This document shows, in pieces, positions 1-13,500 of a stretch of DNA of 64,000 bases (positions within the stretch are counted from its first letter, which is position 1; every line of letters starts with the position of its first letter). Made by a program: the position numbers and the translations under genes. The stretch is from contig OY754465.1 in the NCBI GenBank assembly GCA_963575645.1, positions 44,232,401-44,296,400 on the forward strand. The letters are read 5' to 3'. This DNA comes from Xanthostigma xanthostigma. Its lineage: Eukaryota > Arthropoda > Insecta > Raphidioptera > Raphidiidae. Under the pieces are notes generated by a model. The model was not told the DNA's origin and did not search any database. It saw only the letters and a list, made by a program, of their open reading frames with translations.

Positions 1-259
1 ATTAATAACATCGCTGATTGTACCATACCCGAGCTAAATATTCCTTATTAGATAAACCCAGCATGAAACATTCACTTCCTATTTAAACGATTCGTAAGAC
101 CATACCGATGAACGTATGAGCTAAATTTCAGGTCTGATAATAACTAATAGCATATCATATACACTTCTAAGTTTGTCTGTTGTGAGTTGAAGTGAATTTT
201 AGTCACCTCGTATCATAATCTGCGAATACAACATATTAAACGTAAAAAAAATATTTCAG

Positions 260-3200
260 TGGATTTCAAAAAACAATCTTCAACAGAGACCTGTTCCGAA
301 TGTATACCAGCATCCTGTTATAGCTGATGTAATTGTTGTCGAGTCTTGGTCTCCAAATATACTTGAAATAAAACGAAAAGAAAAAGAACTGATTGTAGAC
401 GTTTATTGTGGAGCAGCTTTATTGCGAGGTGCACATATTTACGCACCCGGGGTTATTGGTATGCAGTCAGGTAAAAAAAATATAATTATTAATATAATAC
501 CTAAACTGTTCATTATTCCCCATTGACATTTTTGATGAATGCCTTAGTAGTCACAACATATAAAAATTCAAACTAATTTCACCGAAAACACTTTTCATCG
601 CTTAGCATTTGATAAATTAATAAATATAAATACATAACATGTAAACACTTCGAAAAGTTCCACAAAAACTTATCTCGGAGAGGTTATTCAAAATCATTCG
701 AATGATTTTTATACCTATGAATTACGACTTAAAAACACAATCTTGCGTAATATATTATTATAGGTACTGCGTTTTTTTTTTTTTGCTCTTTGAAAAGCTG
801 CGTGTAAGTGTCTCTCGTTGCATTTCACACTATTGAATATGATTACTTACGTCTTATGTGCCCTCTATTCTATGAAGCACCGTATGCACGTGACTCGACT
901 GACAATAGAAATCAAGAGCAAAATTCATTCGAAAGTTGAAACATTAATTCATTTACGCATAGTACATACCCCTGAACATACCTGTTCTTATGATACATCG
1001 TGCGAAGGAATCACTCGAATAACAATCTTTCGATTATTCCCAAGCCTAATCTGAAATGATCCTTGGTGAATTTAAACAAATATTTTTATAGAACATATTT
1101 TCCAAGTTTGTGTATTTATATTTATTATGAAATCATTTTTCTGTAACATGCATGAGAGATATTTATATTTTAGATTATTTTTACAAAATTACAATCTATT
1201 AATTTACCCTATTCCAGGTACAAATGTAGGAGATATAGTTAGTGTATATTCAGACACTTTAGGAAAATGCAAAAAAGGGTTTGCAAAATTGTATGAAGAT
1301 TGCGACAAAATATTTATAGGGAATGGCATTGTTCATTTAAATCGACATCAGTTATTTTCTGAGAATGCAAAGCAAACGTACGTATGTTAAACAATTATTT
1401 AATATTATAAAGCGAACTAATTACTTCAATAATTTCCTATATACAGTGAATTATTTTATCTGATACGTAAATACGTATAATATTGTTTTAATACAAAAAC
1501 TACAGTGTATTCGTCTTTTAGTGGTATCGCAGTAGAAATGTTAGACGTTGTCTCCGGTTGTCCAAGTATACAAAATAGTATTTTACCACCAGGCCACATA
1601 CTATTACAAAACCTACCTTCAATTGTTTGTGGACACGTTCTCAATCCTAAACCTGGCGATGTTGTTCTAGACATGTGCGCAGCACCCGGAAATAAAACCA
1701 CTCACCTTGCTACGTTAATGAATAATCAGGTAAATTTTGTTTTTCACTAATTTTCTAAAAAAAAAAATAAACTAAATGTTTTAAAAATAAATAAAGCTGT
1801 TACAGCAGTGTAAAATTTTAACAAAGGATCTATTCTTTATCCAAGTGTGTATAGGCTTTCACGTAAATCTTCTTGGTTCCCAGGTTTGTAGGCTGTAATC
1901 CATTGGTATTTCTACCTGATATTTCGTCTACAACTACGGTCGTAGATATTATCAAAAGTGATGTGGCAGCGGGCAAAGTGTCCTCCTAGGTTGGCAGGGT
2001 CGGTCTGGGACCTAAAAAGTTACCGGGAAAATTGTAAAACAATTGATTGAAATAAAGTAAATGAACTCATAATGCTCTATGTGTAACTAAAATGAAAAAG
2101 ATCCGGACCGGCACACGGAGGACTGGCGGACCACCGGGAAAAGTTCCCGGTTTACCCAGACGTCAGACCAACGCCACCTGTGAGCCGCCTAGGACACTTC
2201 TCCCGCTGCCAAATTGCCTTTAATAATGTCTACCGCGGTTGTAGATGAAATATCAGGTAGAAATACCAATGGATCACAGCCTACAAGCCCGGGAACCAAG
2301 AAGATCTAGTCTTTGATTTCTACGTAATGTATTTGTTTAAGTTAAATAGACCTCAATGATTAAAAAAACTGATAGGACATTATTTTATTTAAATAATTTA
2401 CGGGTTTACTGTATGTACAAATTGTATAATTTAATACATTTTAAAATTTAATATTTCATTTGATGTTTATAGGGAACATTGATTGCACTAGAAAAGAACA
2501 AATCAAAAATAAAACAATTAAAAGAAGTATGTGAGCAGTTTTCAGCAACTTGTGTAAAAGTATTTAATTGTGATTCAACAAAAGCGATAGATTCCCATTC
2601 AGGCCAGGATGGGCATGAAAATTTATTAAATGGACCTCCGTTTCCACCAAATATATTTGATAAAATTTTGCTTGATGCTCCATGCAGTGCTCTCGGTCAA
2701 AGACCGCAGCTAAGAAATAAAATTACACCAAAAATGCTTAATTCATATGTGCCCCAACAGCGTAAATTATTTAAAACGGTAAGTTTAGATTTGTGATAAA
2801 ACATATTTCTTGTTTATCTCAAATGAGCTGAGAATATAAACACATCTCAGCAGGACCTTAAATTTAATTAAAGTTGACGAACTATGGGTGCACCAAGAAC
2901 TACTTGACCATTTTGCTGAACATTCGATTTGGCATTACCGAGTCAATAAAAAAATTATGCCAATTTCAACATTGGGTAGCCTATAAACTTTATGACATCT
3001 TTTAAATAGTTTAGGAACTAGAATCTTATGACAAACAGACAGATAGACATCAGAGCAACAGCAATAGAGTTTTGGATACGAAGTGTAGAACCACGAAGTA
3101 TAGATAGAAGGGGTTCGAACGCACTGTTAAAAAAGTTGCTTTTATTTGGTCGACATATCTTTCGAGGTAAAGTGCGCTACTTTGCGTGAAGTATTCGTTT

Positions 3201-4389
3201 AAACCAACAATCCTTAAGTAAACGGTACGTCCTGAACATTAGCGCTATTAGTGTTCAAAAAATGAACTATCATCTGGACCCGTTTTTGTGGTAGCAAAAA
3301 TCATGAAGAAGCATATGTCGTTGAAACTTCTATATTTCATGTATGGAGCAATAAAAATAAGTAAAATTAGTTATGCTTCCCCTACAAGAGTGCCATCTGG
3401 GACTGGTAGCAATACTACGTTGTATCAAATTACTCGGTCGGATCCCATTACTTGGTTTTTAATTTGACCAAGTACTATCCAGGCTATCCAGTATTCTTTT
3501 TTAAATGAATTCTTAGTGCATCCCTTATTTAGTTCACATTTCCCGTTTAAACTACCGAAGCAGAAACAAGTAACTGCGAGATGTTGATTTTCAATAAAAC
3601 TAATTTTTCAAATAAATAAAATTGTCGACCATGTTTTTTTGTGTTGTACGTCAATATACCGGGTGTCCCAGAAGTCACGCACTTCTTCGTAGGGATCGAA
3701 AGAGAAAATTATTCTAAGACGAAAAGTCCTTAGCCATTTTTTAATCAGACGCATAGATAATTAATTATTAATTAATGAAAGTGACCAATCAGGAGCGATT
3801 TGATTATCCAAGATACGGGAGAAAAACAAATAAAATCGGAAAACAAATCAAATCGCTCCTGATTGGTCACTTTCATTAATTAATAATTAATTATCTATGC
3901 GTCTGATTAAAAAATGGCTAAGGACTTTTTGTCTCAGAATAACTTTCTCTTTCGATCCCTACGAGGAAGTGCGTGACTTCTGGGACACCTGTATAGTCTG
4001 AAAAAAATTAATTATTTGAAGAGTTCTATTCAGACGTTAATCAAAGATTTAAAACTAATTTTTATTGAAGTTCTTATTTAATAGTTTTTTTTTTTAAGGC
4101 TTTCGAATTACTAAAATTAGGAGGAATTCTCGTGTACAGTACGTGCACAATAACAACTTGTGAAAATGAAGGCATTGTTCAGTGGGCTCTCAATACATTT
4201 CCTAATTTGAAATTAATACCAGCAAACCCTCAGTTAGGTGGACCAGGATATTTTGACTCAAATTTTAATCAGCAACACTGCAATTATGTTCAACGATTTG
4301 GACCTCCGTCTGAAGTGCAAATAGGTAATAATAATTTTTGTGACAGTATTGGATTTTTTATTGCATCTTTTAGAAAAGAAAACTATTAA
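260..4389 (+). CDS. NSUN6: NSUN6-like tRNA (cytosine-5) methyltransferase, 3' part (5' end outside window)
   Basis: Five exons join in phase: 260-470, 1218-1377, 1522-1729, 2473-2778 and 4099-4389 (stop TAA). The first two encode a PUA-type RNA-binding domain (GAHIYAPGV, then GTNVGDIVSVYSD). The third holds the Rossmann SAM-binding motif VLDMCAAPGNKTTH. The fourth has motif IV, DAPCSALGQRP. The fifth has motif VI, VYSTCTITTCENE, followed by a C-terminal DSIGFFIASF. Both cysteine motifs of the NSUN family (DAPC and STCT) are intact, so the enzyme should be active. Known NSUN6 methylates C72 in the acceptor stem of certain tRNAs, and some mRNAs, in the cytoplasm. PUA plus methyltransferase is specific to NSUN6 among NSUN proteins. 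The beginning of the gene lies left of position 1. The 1,319-nt intron 2779-4098 carries an inverted-repeat element. The exon at 1522 uses the second of two nearby AGs, because only that one keeps the phase. Confidence 0.93.
471..1217. other. NSUN6 intron, no recognisable element
   Basis: AT-rich intron between the two PUA-coding exons. It has a T-rich run near 772-784 and no inverted repeat or coding signal that I could recognise. The 78-codon open frame at 818-1054 lacks coding character. Confidence 0.6.
1868..2304. mobile_element. MITE with long terminal inverted repeats in NSUN6 intron
   Basis: The ends are inverted copies beginning TCTTCTTGGTTCCC, and the similarity continues over roughly 100 nt (GTAATCCATTGGTATTTC on the left pairs with GAAATACCAATGGATCAC on the right). 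The interior is GC-richer than the host intron. No coding capacity and no clear target-site duplication is visible, so the superfamily is unassigned. Confidence 0.75.
3658..3994. mobile_element. Fold-back element with GGTGTCCCA ends in NSUN6 intron
   Basis: Two arms of about 140 nt are near-perfect reverse complements around a centre near 3820. The outer ends read GGTGTCCCAGAAGTCACGCAC on one arm and its complement on the other. The termini belong to the same TACAGGGTGTCCCA-type group as the elements at 29040 and 31698. The latter keeps an IS630/mariner-like transposase relic, so this is probably a non-autonomous Tc1/mariner-type element next to TA. Transcribed RNA would form a long hairpin. 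Confidence 0.8.
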
Positions 4390-4424
4390 AAATATTATGT
4401 TGAGAAAATAATTTGTACACAAAA

Positions 4425-4436
4425 TTTATTAATAAA
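4425..4436. terminator. Abutting convergent poly(A) signals of NSUN6 and DLEC1
   Basis: TTTATT at 4425-4430 is AATAAA on the minus strand, 80 nt past the DLEC1 stop codon. AATAAA at 4431-4436 on the plus strand lies 42 nt past the NSUN6 stop codon. Cleavage usually occurs 10-30 nt downstream, so the two mRNA 3' ends should overlap. Confidence 0.7.
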
Positions 4437-4509
4437 ATATATGAATCGACAACAGCTGTATATAGCAGATTCTTTTGATATTGTAAATAAAACACAAAAA
4501 TGCGATATT

Positions 4510-7500
4510 TCAGTTGCCGCTTGTCCAAAAAGCTTTATTATACAACCCGTAATACTTAGAATCAAACGACCCTGCGCCAGTCAGTTTAACTTCACTAAAG
4601 AAGCATTCAATGTCAGTAATTATCTTTAAGGTATCTTCATATTGTTTCCGTTCCCTGTAAACAATAATACAAAAATGTTTCTAGCTGTAGATATGGAGTG
4701 TTAATGTACTACTGCGCATACAAACCGACAGGAAAGAAAAAGAAATGAACAAGATATATGTATGTCTCTTTCTGGCCGGTCAGGTATGTTGTTGAACAAA
4801 GGCGGAATGACTACCTCAATTATCGCTATCTCTATCACTGCTCGCTCAGCATAGCTATAGCACTCCATATCTACATCTCATAATATATTATCGCGAATGT
4901 AACGTTCTGTTAAAAACTTTTAACAGTCACAGGAGCCATAATATCACGCACGAGATACATATAGTATATTTTGCACGTACCACCTATAAAATAGCTGATT
5001 TTCACACAATTTTCAAAATTTTTGACAGTTCAATTTTGAGCAAGTTCAGTTCCAATTGCAGGCTGCATTGAATTTTCATACAATTACTATGGAAATAGGT
5101 CATTTTACTAACGCTATACAGACATGAAAAGCAGTTATTTTATTATGGGACGTGCAAAAAATTACGTATACGCGATTTCGAGTATTCTTTCAACAAATCC
5201 ATACCTGGGTTGAAATTTTACAATTAAATAAGCAGCTTGTGGCGTAGTTGCTGTACCAGCAGGGATTACACCTTCACTTGGAATAATATCAAATTCTTTA
5301 CTTTTATTTACTAACGTCGTACTGTATTTTATTTCATGCACTGGAAAAAAACAATATTTAGATATTTAAAAAAAGTTGCGCTTTATATATTGATATTTGT
5401 AATTAGAAGCTGCTCAAACCAGGGGTGGAAATGTTCTGTGAAACCCTTTGAGTTCGACGGTGTTTCGGAAAAACTATAACTATACAAATTTTCAGAACTA
5501 AACTTCAGATTTTCAGTTGTTAAACTTACGTGTTTTGTTTTGTAAAATTAACTGACAGCGGCTTTTATTGTGGATATAAACAGTATCAAAATCGACACTA
5601 GCGGGCAGAACCCTTATATCTGGGAAATAAATTTTTATTTGAATTGGCAGAATCTGAAAATGAACAGTAATTAATAATATTAGTTTTGAATAAATGGCGC
5701 AGTAGCGGCGCCAGGTTTGAGTTGTATATTCATTGATATGAATGGAGGCATAGTGTTAAGGTCGCTACACACGACGCTGGTTTCGCCGCTAGATTTGGCT
5801 GCTAGGTTTCAAGCGTGCTGTGGCGCTGGGTTTCGTAGTGCCTTTTATGTGTTCACTCCACACGATGCGTGTGGTTTTGTAGATGGGTTTAGTGCGCGTG
5901 CAGTGACAGTTCGAATGTTAACAAAATGGACGTTTATTGTCTCTAAATAGAACACACACTATGACATCATGTTTGTTTTAGGCGTTTGCCCATGTCGCCC
6001 ACGTGACAAAATACTGTTTTCTGATTGGTTCTTGCTCAAAACAAGCACGAAAAATAGCCCCAGTTATAATTTAGAAATCCATCTTGTGACCACGCACGCG
6101 AGCCCGTCATTTCCATCCTCGTAGCCGGCATAAGTCCAGCAACGATTTCAGCGGCAAAACCAACCTCGTATGTAGCAACCTGTATTAACGCGAATTACCT
6201 ATGTAAAAACGCATATTTCAAAACATTCATTAAGAATCAGCTTGTAATATTGTATACGGCCGTTTATGTCACTATAAATAATATTAAATTCAAAGAACAC
6301 TGAAAAAATACCTGCTTAACCAAAGAGTCTTGTTTTATTATTAAATTCTTTTTCATTGTAATACATTTGTACAGATTATCTACTATTAAATCTTTTGAAT
6401 TTTCAGAATCGGTTGAAAAATGTTTTGATAGTTCTTGAATCTGTTCTTTTGTTAATATACATTTCAACAGGACCTGTTTTAACAATATATGTATTGAATA
6501 ACATGCATTGCAGATGCAGATGTCAAAAATGATGCGAATGCTCCGCGGTTGCGGGTGTAGATGTTTGCAACATCCCTAAATCAAATATGTCAAACTTTCT
6601 AATTGACATTACATTCATTTATTCAAATCTATTCAAATGTTAATAGTCTGTTGCCTTCATCACTTGCTATATTTTGACGTGATAACGTCTTATAAATTGA
6701 TGAAACACCGGCTGCACGCACGAAAAAGAGTAACGTTCCGCAAGCGAGAGCGTGATATAAGCGATAGTCTCTCTCTTCTCGCGTGACGTCAGAGAGTAGT
6801 GTGCGTTCAACACTTTTTTCGGCTGTTCCAGCGAAAGCTACATCTGACAGATGGCCAGATAAATTATACGGTTTCTTAACAAATATATAATATATATATA
6901 TATACATTCTTTTAAATGTCTTTCATAATTGCTTAAAATATGTATTTTGCTTTGGTTGATCAAATTATTAGTCGGTAAAAATATAGTTTGACAGCTACTA
7001 AAATTTAGGTTATGTATTATTAAATATGATATTCGAGCGGAATACGTTATCACGTAAAACTATCGTCCGTAAACCGATTTAACAGACAACCAATTTTTTT
7101 GACGTGATAACGTCTTATAAATTGATGAATCACCAATCTTATAAATTGATAAAACACCGGCTGCATGCACGAAAAAGTGTAACGTTCGTAACGTTCCGCT
7201 TGACCCTGTGCGTGCTTTTCTCGAAAACGGCCCTAACGATTTGGATGAAATTTACTGAAAAGGGATTTTGGGGGGCAAAAAATCGTTTTAGCTAGGTCTC
7301 ATCTCTCGAAAAAATCGTTTTCTTACAAATTTTATCATTATAAAAATCAATTTTTTGACGTATGAAAATACTTAAATATTGTAAGTAGGTTTTGGAATTT
7401 TATATAAACAGTGAAACAATTGTTTTCAAAATATTATGACAGCTAATCTTTGAGATTTAAAATAAATACGAAAGAAAGAAAGTTAAAAAAAAAAACAATT

Positions 7501-10500
7501 ATATTATATGGTGAGTAATTTTAATAAATAAAATTAACCTAAATTTGAAGCGAAAGATGCAATATCATAGATTCGAATTATTATAATTATTATATAAATT
7601 TAGGTTATGTATTACGGAATACGTTATCACGTAAAACTATCGTCCGTAAACCGACTTTACAGACAACCAATTTTTTTTTGTTACAAATGTTACAATAAAT
7701 ATGACACTTAAGCCGCGTGATGTCATCCATACTAAGAATGCGCGGAGAAAAGTCTTTATACTTTGAAGTAGACATAACTGTTATTTTTAAAAATACAGTA
7801 GAGACGCGATAATCCAGACTAATTAAAACACAGCTGATCCGGATTATCAAAATGTCCGGATTACTGGAAGTAATTTTAATTATCAAGAAAACAAACTAAA
7901 ATGCTCATATTTTGCAGCTAACTGTTTATTTGAGGCTCCCTTTTTTAATTTGTCAAGAATTTCGTTTTTTACTTGCAGTGATAAAGTAACGTGTGATCGT
8001 TTACGCGACGCCATAGTGCGTTCTCTATGTATTTCTATCTGAGTTTGACAACGACTACATACATACTAAAACCACCTAACTTCTCCGGCAACAAATATGT
8101 ATGTAACTGTTTGTAACACACCGCCGGCCAATAGTGTTGACGCAAATAGTGCCGGTACAGCTACTCAATAACTAAGTATCATGATCCGGATTACTGAAAC
8201 TGGAAAAATCCGGACTACAATGTACATAATACTATCAAACGATTGTCCGAATTACCAAAGAATCCGGATTATGAAGGTTCGGATTAACGCGTCTCTACTG
8301 TATTACAAAAACTTTCGCCATTACTTTTGTTATTTTTAGGGCAATTATTGAGAGTGGAAAAATGTGACACTTCCTGATTCTAGATCTAATTATTATCATT
8401 GTAAAATACCTTAATTATTCCTCCCCCATCAACTGTAAACTCATTCAGCTTCAATTCCTTATTGGTGGTGAAACAGTGAACCGATTTCAAGGCTAATGGA
8501 TTTGTGGTTATTAAACTAACTGTCGCCGAGGCTCGACTGGTATTTGTAAATAATAAACTTTTTTCAAAATGTTGGCAGTCATTTTCTGCAATTGCACTTG
8601 CATATGCTATTATTTTCGTCGATTCGCTGTCGGAATCTTTTAATGAAAATAAAGGTGTATCCACTTCTGCCAATAAATTTACCTGCACTGGCCTAAGCAA
8701 CGTATTAGAATAGCGTTTGTATTTACAGGCTGAGGAGCTAAAAATGAAAACAAAAGATATAATCACATAAGGTATTAAAAAGGACCAACAAACTGACAAA
8801 CTAAAACTTTATAAATCGTTTATTATAAAAAAAAAAATGACAACATATAGTAAGAGTGTGCCGAATTAGCAGGTAAATATTCAACAGATACCGGTTATGT
8901 TTTGTTTTTTTGGCGTGAACACGTCTATTTGTTCGTTACAGTGCCAGCCAGTCGAACTTAAACATGTGACAAAATACCGTCAGATTTGAATCACTAATAA
9001 GTACGAAACTATAATAATGCGATGAACAATGATTGAGCTCACAATGGATAGATCATGTCTATACGTGTTTGTCGCGCGGGATTTGTTTTGTCTGCGACGT
9101 AATCGCACGAGTGTAGGCGCATGCGCGAGATAGTCTTGGATTCGCATTGTTAGTTTTAATTTAATGCAGAGTGGAAACGCGTTTAGCTAGGACGTTGATT
9201 CAGGTGTCGTGAAGAACTCGCGGAGCACTACTGACACCTAAAGTGAAACAATGAAAATGGTCGCCGGAATATAAGTGAAAATTGAAAATTACAAAGTAAT
9301 TTATATCGTATGAGTTGTAAATATGTTCGAAATCATAGAAAACGCTAGTCAGCGGAAAACTCGCATCGAAATAGGAATGTAATAAGCCAAAAAAGTCCAG
9401 TGTCGAGCGAATACGAGAGCCACGGTAGCTTTGAAAAGGAAACAAACATCTACGGATCATGCGCGCAAACGTCGTTGGAAGACGATACAGCAAACTGTAA
9501 TACTGTAAACACTTGTTATGATTTTTTCTCGACGTTTTCACGAAAAAACTATGGCGTGGACCATAACTGCGCCTTTCACTTTTTTGCAGGATTATTCAAA
9601 TCTACAATGAAATTTTATTATATGTTACTAGGTACCTGTTTTCTTCGGATATTTTTACAAAGCCCACTAAAATGCTTTTTAGTTCGCTGCATGATAAATC
9701 AGGATCAACGTAAGACGGATTAAAAATTAAATTAATTGTAGTAGTACTGTAACGGTCCATTGATAGTATTCTTGGTTCTATCTGAAATAATTTACACGGT
9801 GTTTTAGCAAATTAAATCCTGACACAATCTACAGATCAAAGTAAATAGGTTTCAACAAACAAGCTGTTATTAGATCGTTGTGCAATTTTCCTTATTTTGA
9901 TCCTTAGAGTAGATTTTTTTCATTTTGGTTTTAACTCGCTGAAACACAGTATCAATCAGGCGCGGCGAAAGACAAGTGAAGATTTCGTATGGTGAATTCA
10001 CCATAGGGAATTTTTACAAGATTTGTGGGATATCTGATACGACATCTATACATAGTCTTCTTTTAGAGTTACAAAAATATATGAAAACTAAGATTCGTCA
10101 CGCGTTTGCTAAAAAGTTTCGTAATTTTTGCGTTTATGTATATGACTCTCCAATCTATTGCAGTTGTTTGAACATTTTTATTTTCTGACCACCCCCAACC
10201 CCCCTTCGTAAACGATCACTCAACTCATTCACCATCCTCACCACCGGCTTTTAAAACTTGCCTCCGCGCCTGGTCTCAATAGCGTCAATTGTGATCTGCC
10301 AGTTGATCGCTATTTTGATTTTTTAAGCTGGTTGTCTTAAAGTAAGCTTCGGGACAGAAACAGGAAAAAGCAAGCGTAAGAATTCATTTCTAACGAAAAG
10401 AGACGTTGATGACCTCAGCTGTTTAGTGTCTATAATCTACAATTCTTCTTCTAGCGAAAAGAAACTCAAAATAAATTTACCTGAAAATGCGACTGCTTAG

Positions 10501-13500
10501 TTTGTCCTACGAAAGGTATCAAATTAATGTCAAACGGTATCCCGTCATCAGAATTATTGGAAAGATCTGAATTAATAGATTTATTTGATAAATTTAAAAC
10601 GGCATTGAACGGAAGTTGTTCATCGGTATTTTCAAATAAGTACCAATCTATTGTTACTGGAATACAAGCCGTATTTTGAATTTTTATTTTTCTTATGTTG
10701 GCTTTCGATACGTAATTATGTATTGAAAATCTGTCGGACAAAGCAGACATGTGAATCAGTGAATAATATTTTAATCTAAAGTGTGTGGAAGTTTAATTCA
10801 TCATTTAACCAAATTTCCACTTGCTTATTGTCTCGCTACCCTCCTGTCAATATAATGTCACGCTCACACCAATAGTCCAAGAGCTATCAAACATTTTTGG
10901 GTAGGTATTTGAGGCACCGCGAAAATTTGTGTGACACTTTTTTTGTAATGTTTGAATACATAATCAAAGTCTGGCCGAAGAATAGTGGGTCCTAACCGAG
11001 GCTTGAATTTTTAACTTTGCGAAATTTTATTTGCAAAAAAAGTTCTTGAGGCATTTTGAAATTTCAATGCTTTCAATTTTAGTATTTAATAAACTGAAAA
11101 ACAAATAAGTCGGATTATTTAGTCCGGTCTAAATGTTTTCCAGGCGGTTTAAAAAATATCATAAATCATAATAAATATCGAAAAAAATATTGTTACACAC
11201 TCCCCGTTGCGACGGCAAAGGATTTCGTGAGACGACAATCGGATCGTCATTCTAACAATGATACACATATTGTTGTGGAACAACAATCGGCTAACAATGA
11301 TACACAGATTGTTGTCGGCAACAACAATCGACTTGTTGTTTTAACAATATGCGTAGGTAAAAAGGGCTTTGTTGCCTAATTCCAGACAACAATGAATGCA
11401 AGAAAAGAAAGAACGATCCAGCACTTATATAAATAACTACGGAATAGCCCAGTAGAAAGATAGTCATACATAGTGTTTCATGGAGTGAACAATCGACAAA
11501 TAGTGGTGACATAAATTAACAGTCAGTATCGTGAACAGTACTGAGGTAATTGCTGAAATAAATAAATGAACTGTGTATATAGTTAACAAATAAGTGTGCT
11601 AAATAAATTTTAGTGTGTTATTGCAGTTGTAAATAGTTTGTGTACATAAACAGTGACTGTATTCTTTTATTTTATTAGTTAGAATTGTTTTGTTTCTGTT
11701 ACGTTATAAAGAAGTACTTTTCGTTTGTTTCTTTGTTTTGTTAACGTCTCACTATTGTAAATAGGTAAATATTTTCCACCACGAACTAGAACAGTTTTGT
11801 CACAAATATTTATATACAAAATATTTTACGTGAGTGCGGGTAAGACACTATGGGTAGATTGAAGTGAGGAGAACGTATATCGGCGGTTGGCAGAGTTGAA
11901 GCGTAGTGCGGTATGATTGACTCTTGCAAGACTCAGCCGGCCGCCAATTTATTTCAACCTACAGTTTTGAAACCGCCTGGCAAATATTTAAACCAGACTA
12001 AATAATCTGGCTTAATTATTTTCTAATTTATTAAATGCTTTTGAAGGTATTAAAATTTCAAAATGCCTCAAAAACTTTTTTTGCCAATAAAGTTTCGCAA
12101 AGTTAAAAATTCAAAGTTTGGCTACTAGATCCAACTATCCTTCAGTAATCTTTGATTTTGTGTTCAGATATTACAAAAAAAGTGTTACACAAATTTTCAC
12201 TTCCTCAAATACTTACCCAAAAATGTTTGATACTACTATCACCTACCTTAAAATGGGTTCAGAACAACAATTTGCAATAAACATTGGGAGAGATATGGGA
12301 TGTCCTATAACTTCAACTTCCAATTTTATGGTAAATGGATGCAAATTACCGATACAGCAAACAATTTTATCGAAATAAATGCCCCATGTATCTGCGAAAA
12401 CCAAAACGTCAAAGGATAAATTTCCATAGCCTTCAAGTTCTCCTTGCATTGGTTCAATTACTATTACAATTCCATTATCTAAATATTTTATTTCCGACCA
12501 TTTATCTGTAATAAAATTTTAAGTAGTAAAAATTATTCATTATTAATGCAATATAGTGAAATAAACGTATTTATAATTAAATTTGAAACTGCAGCTCTTT
12601 ATTTTACCTATCTGATGTACTGAAAGTTTATTTTGCATTTTTTGGACCAACGAAATCTCCCGTGGATAAGAGCTTTTGTAAAAATTCTCAACGTTTAACA
12701 CGCAGTTAGTTGGTATTGGTGTCTGATTGACTATTACAAATGATTTCTTTACAACTACAAAAAAAAATGTAATTAAACATAGTTTATTTCATTTCAGTAA
12801 TTGAAACCACTATTTTAGTAGAAAAAAACGAAACCAAAATTGAAGTACAGGGGAGAAGCATTATCTAGTTATTAATTTTTCCGATATTCATTAAAAATGC
12901 GACAAATGTACAATTATTATTTATAATCGAGTTTTTGATAATTCATTAATTTTAAAATGTATGGTTATCGTTGAAAACGAAACCGAATACCGACTAATTT
13001 TCTCAAACCAAAACAAAATAGAAACCCGAAAATTAAAATAATCTGTAAAAAAAAAACAAAATTAAAAATTTTGAAAAAACTCATGACGGATGTAAACGTT
13101 ATAATTGAAAAAGTTTTAAATAAAATTTTGAAACCCCCGACTTAAAGGAGGTAAGTAATCAAAGAAAATCCGTCGGGGGCTGCCATTTGCTGCCCTGAAT
13201 TAAGAATAGGAAAGTATCAATTGAAGACTACAATTATTTACGCACCCAACGTGATTTTAAAGTTGTAAAATTTTAGTTAATTTCAGGGCAGCGGATGGCA
13301 GCCCCCGACAGATTTTCTTTGATTACTTACCTCCTTTTAGTCGGTGGGTTTCAAAAATTTATTTAATCCTTTTCCAATTACAACGTTTACATCCGTCGTG
13401 GGTTTTTTCAAAATTTTTAATTTTGTCTTTTATTTTATTTTAAACTTTGTAGAGATTTCTTGCGCTAAGAACCATCGCAGATGAATTACAAACCTTTTAC

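Noticed and set aside
9400..9723. Plus-strand frame of 107 codons
   Set aside because: Overlaps DLEC1 exon 9781-9636 on the other strand; the minus strand has the splice sites and homology.
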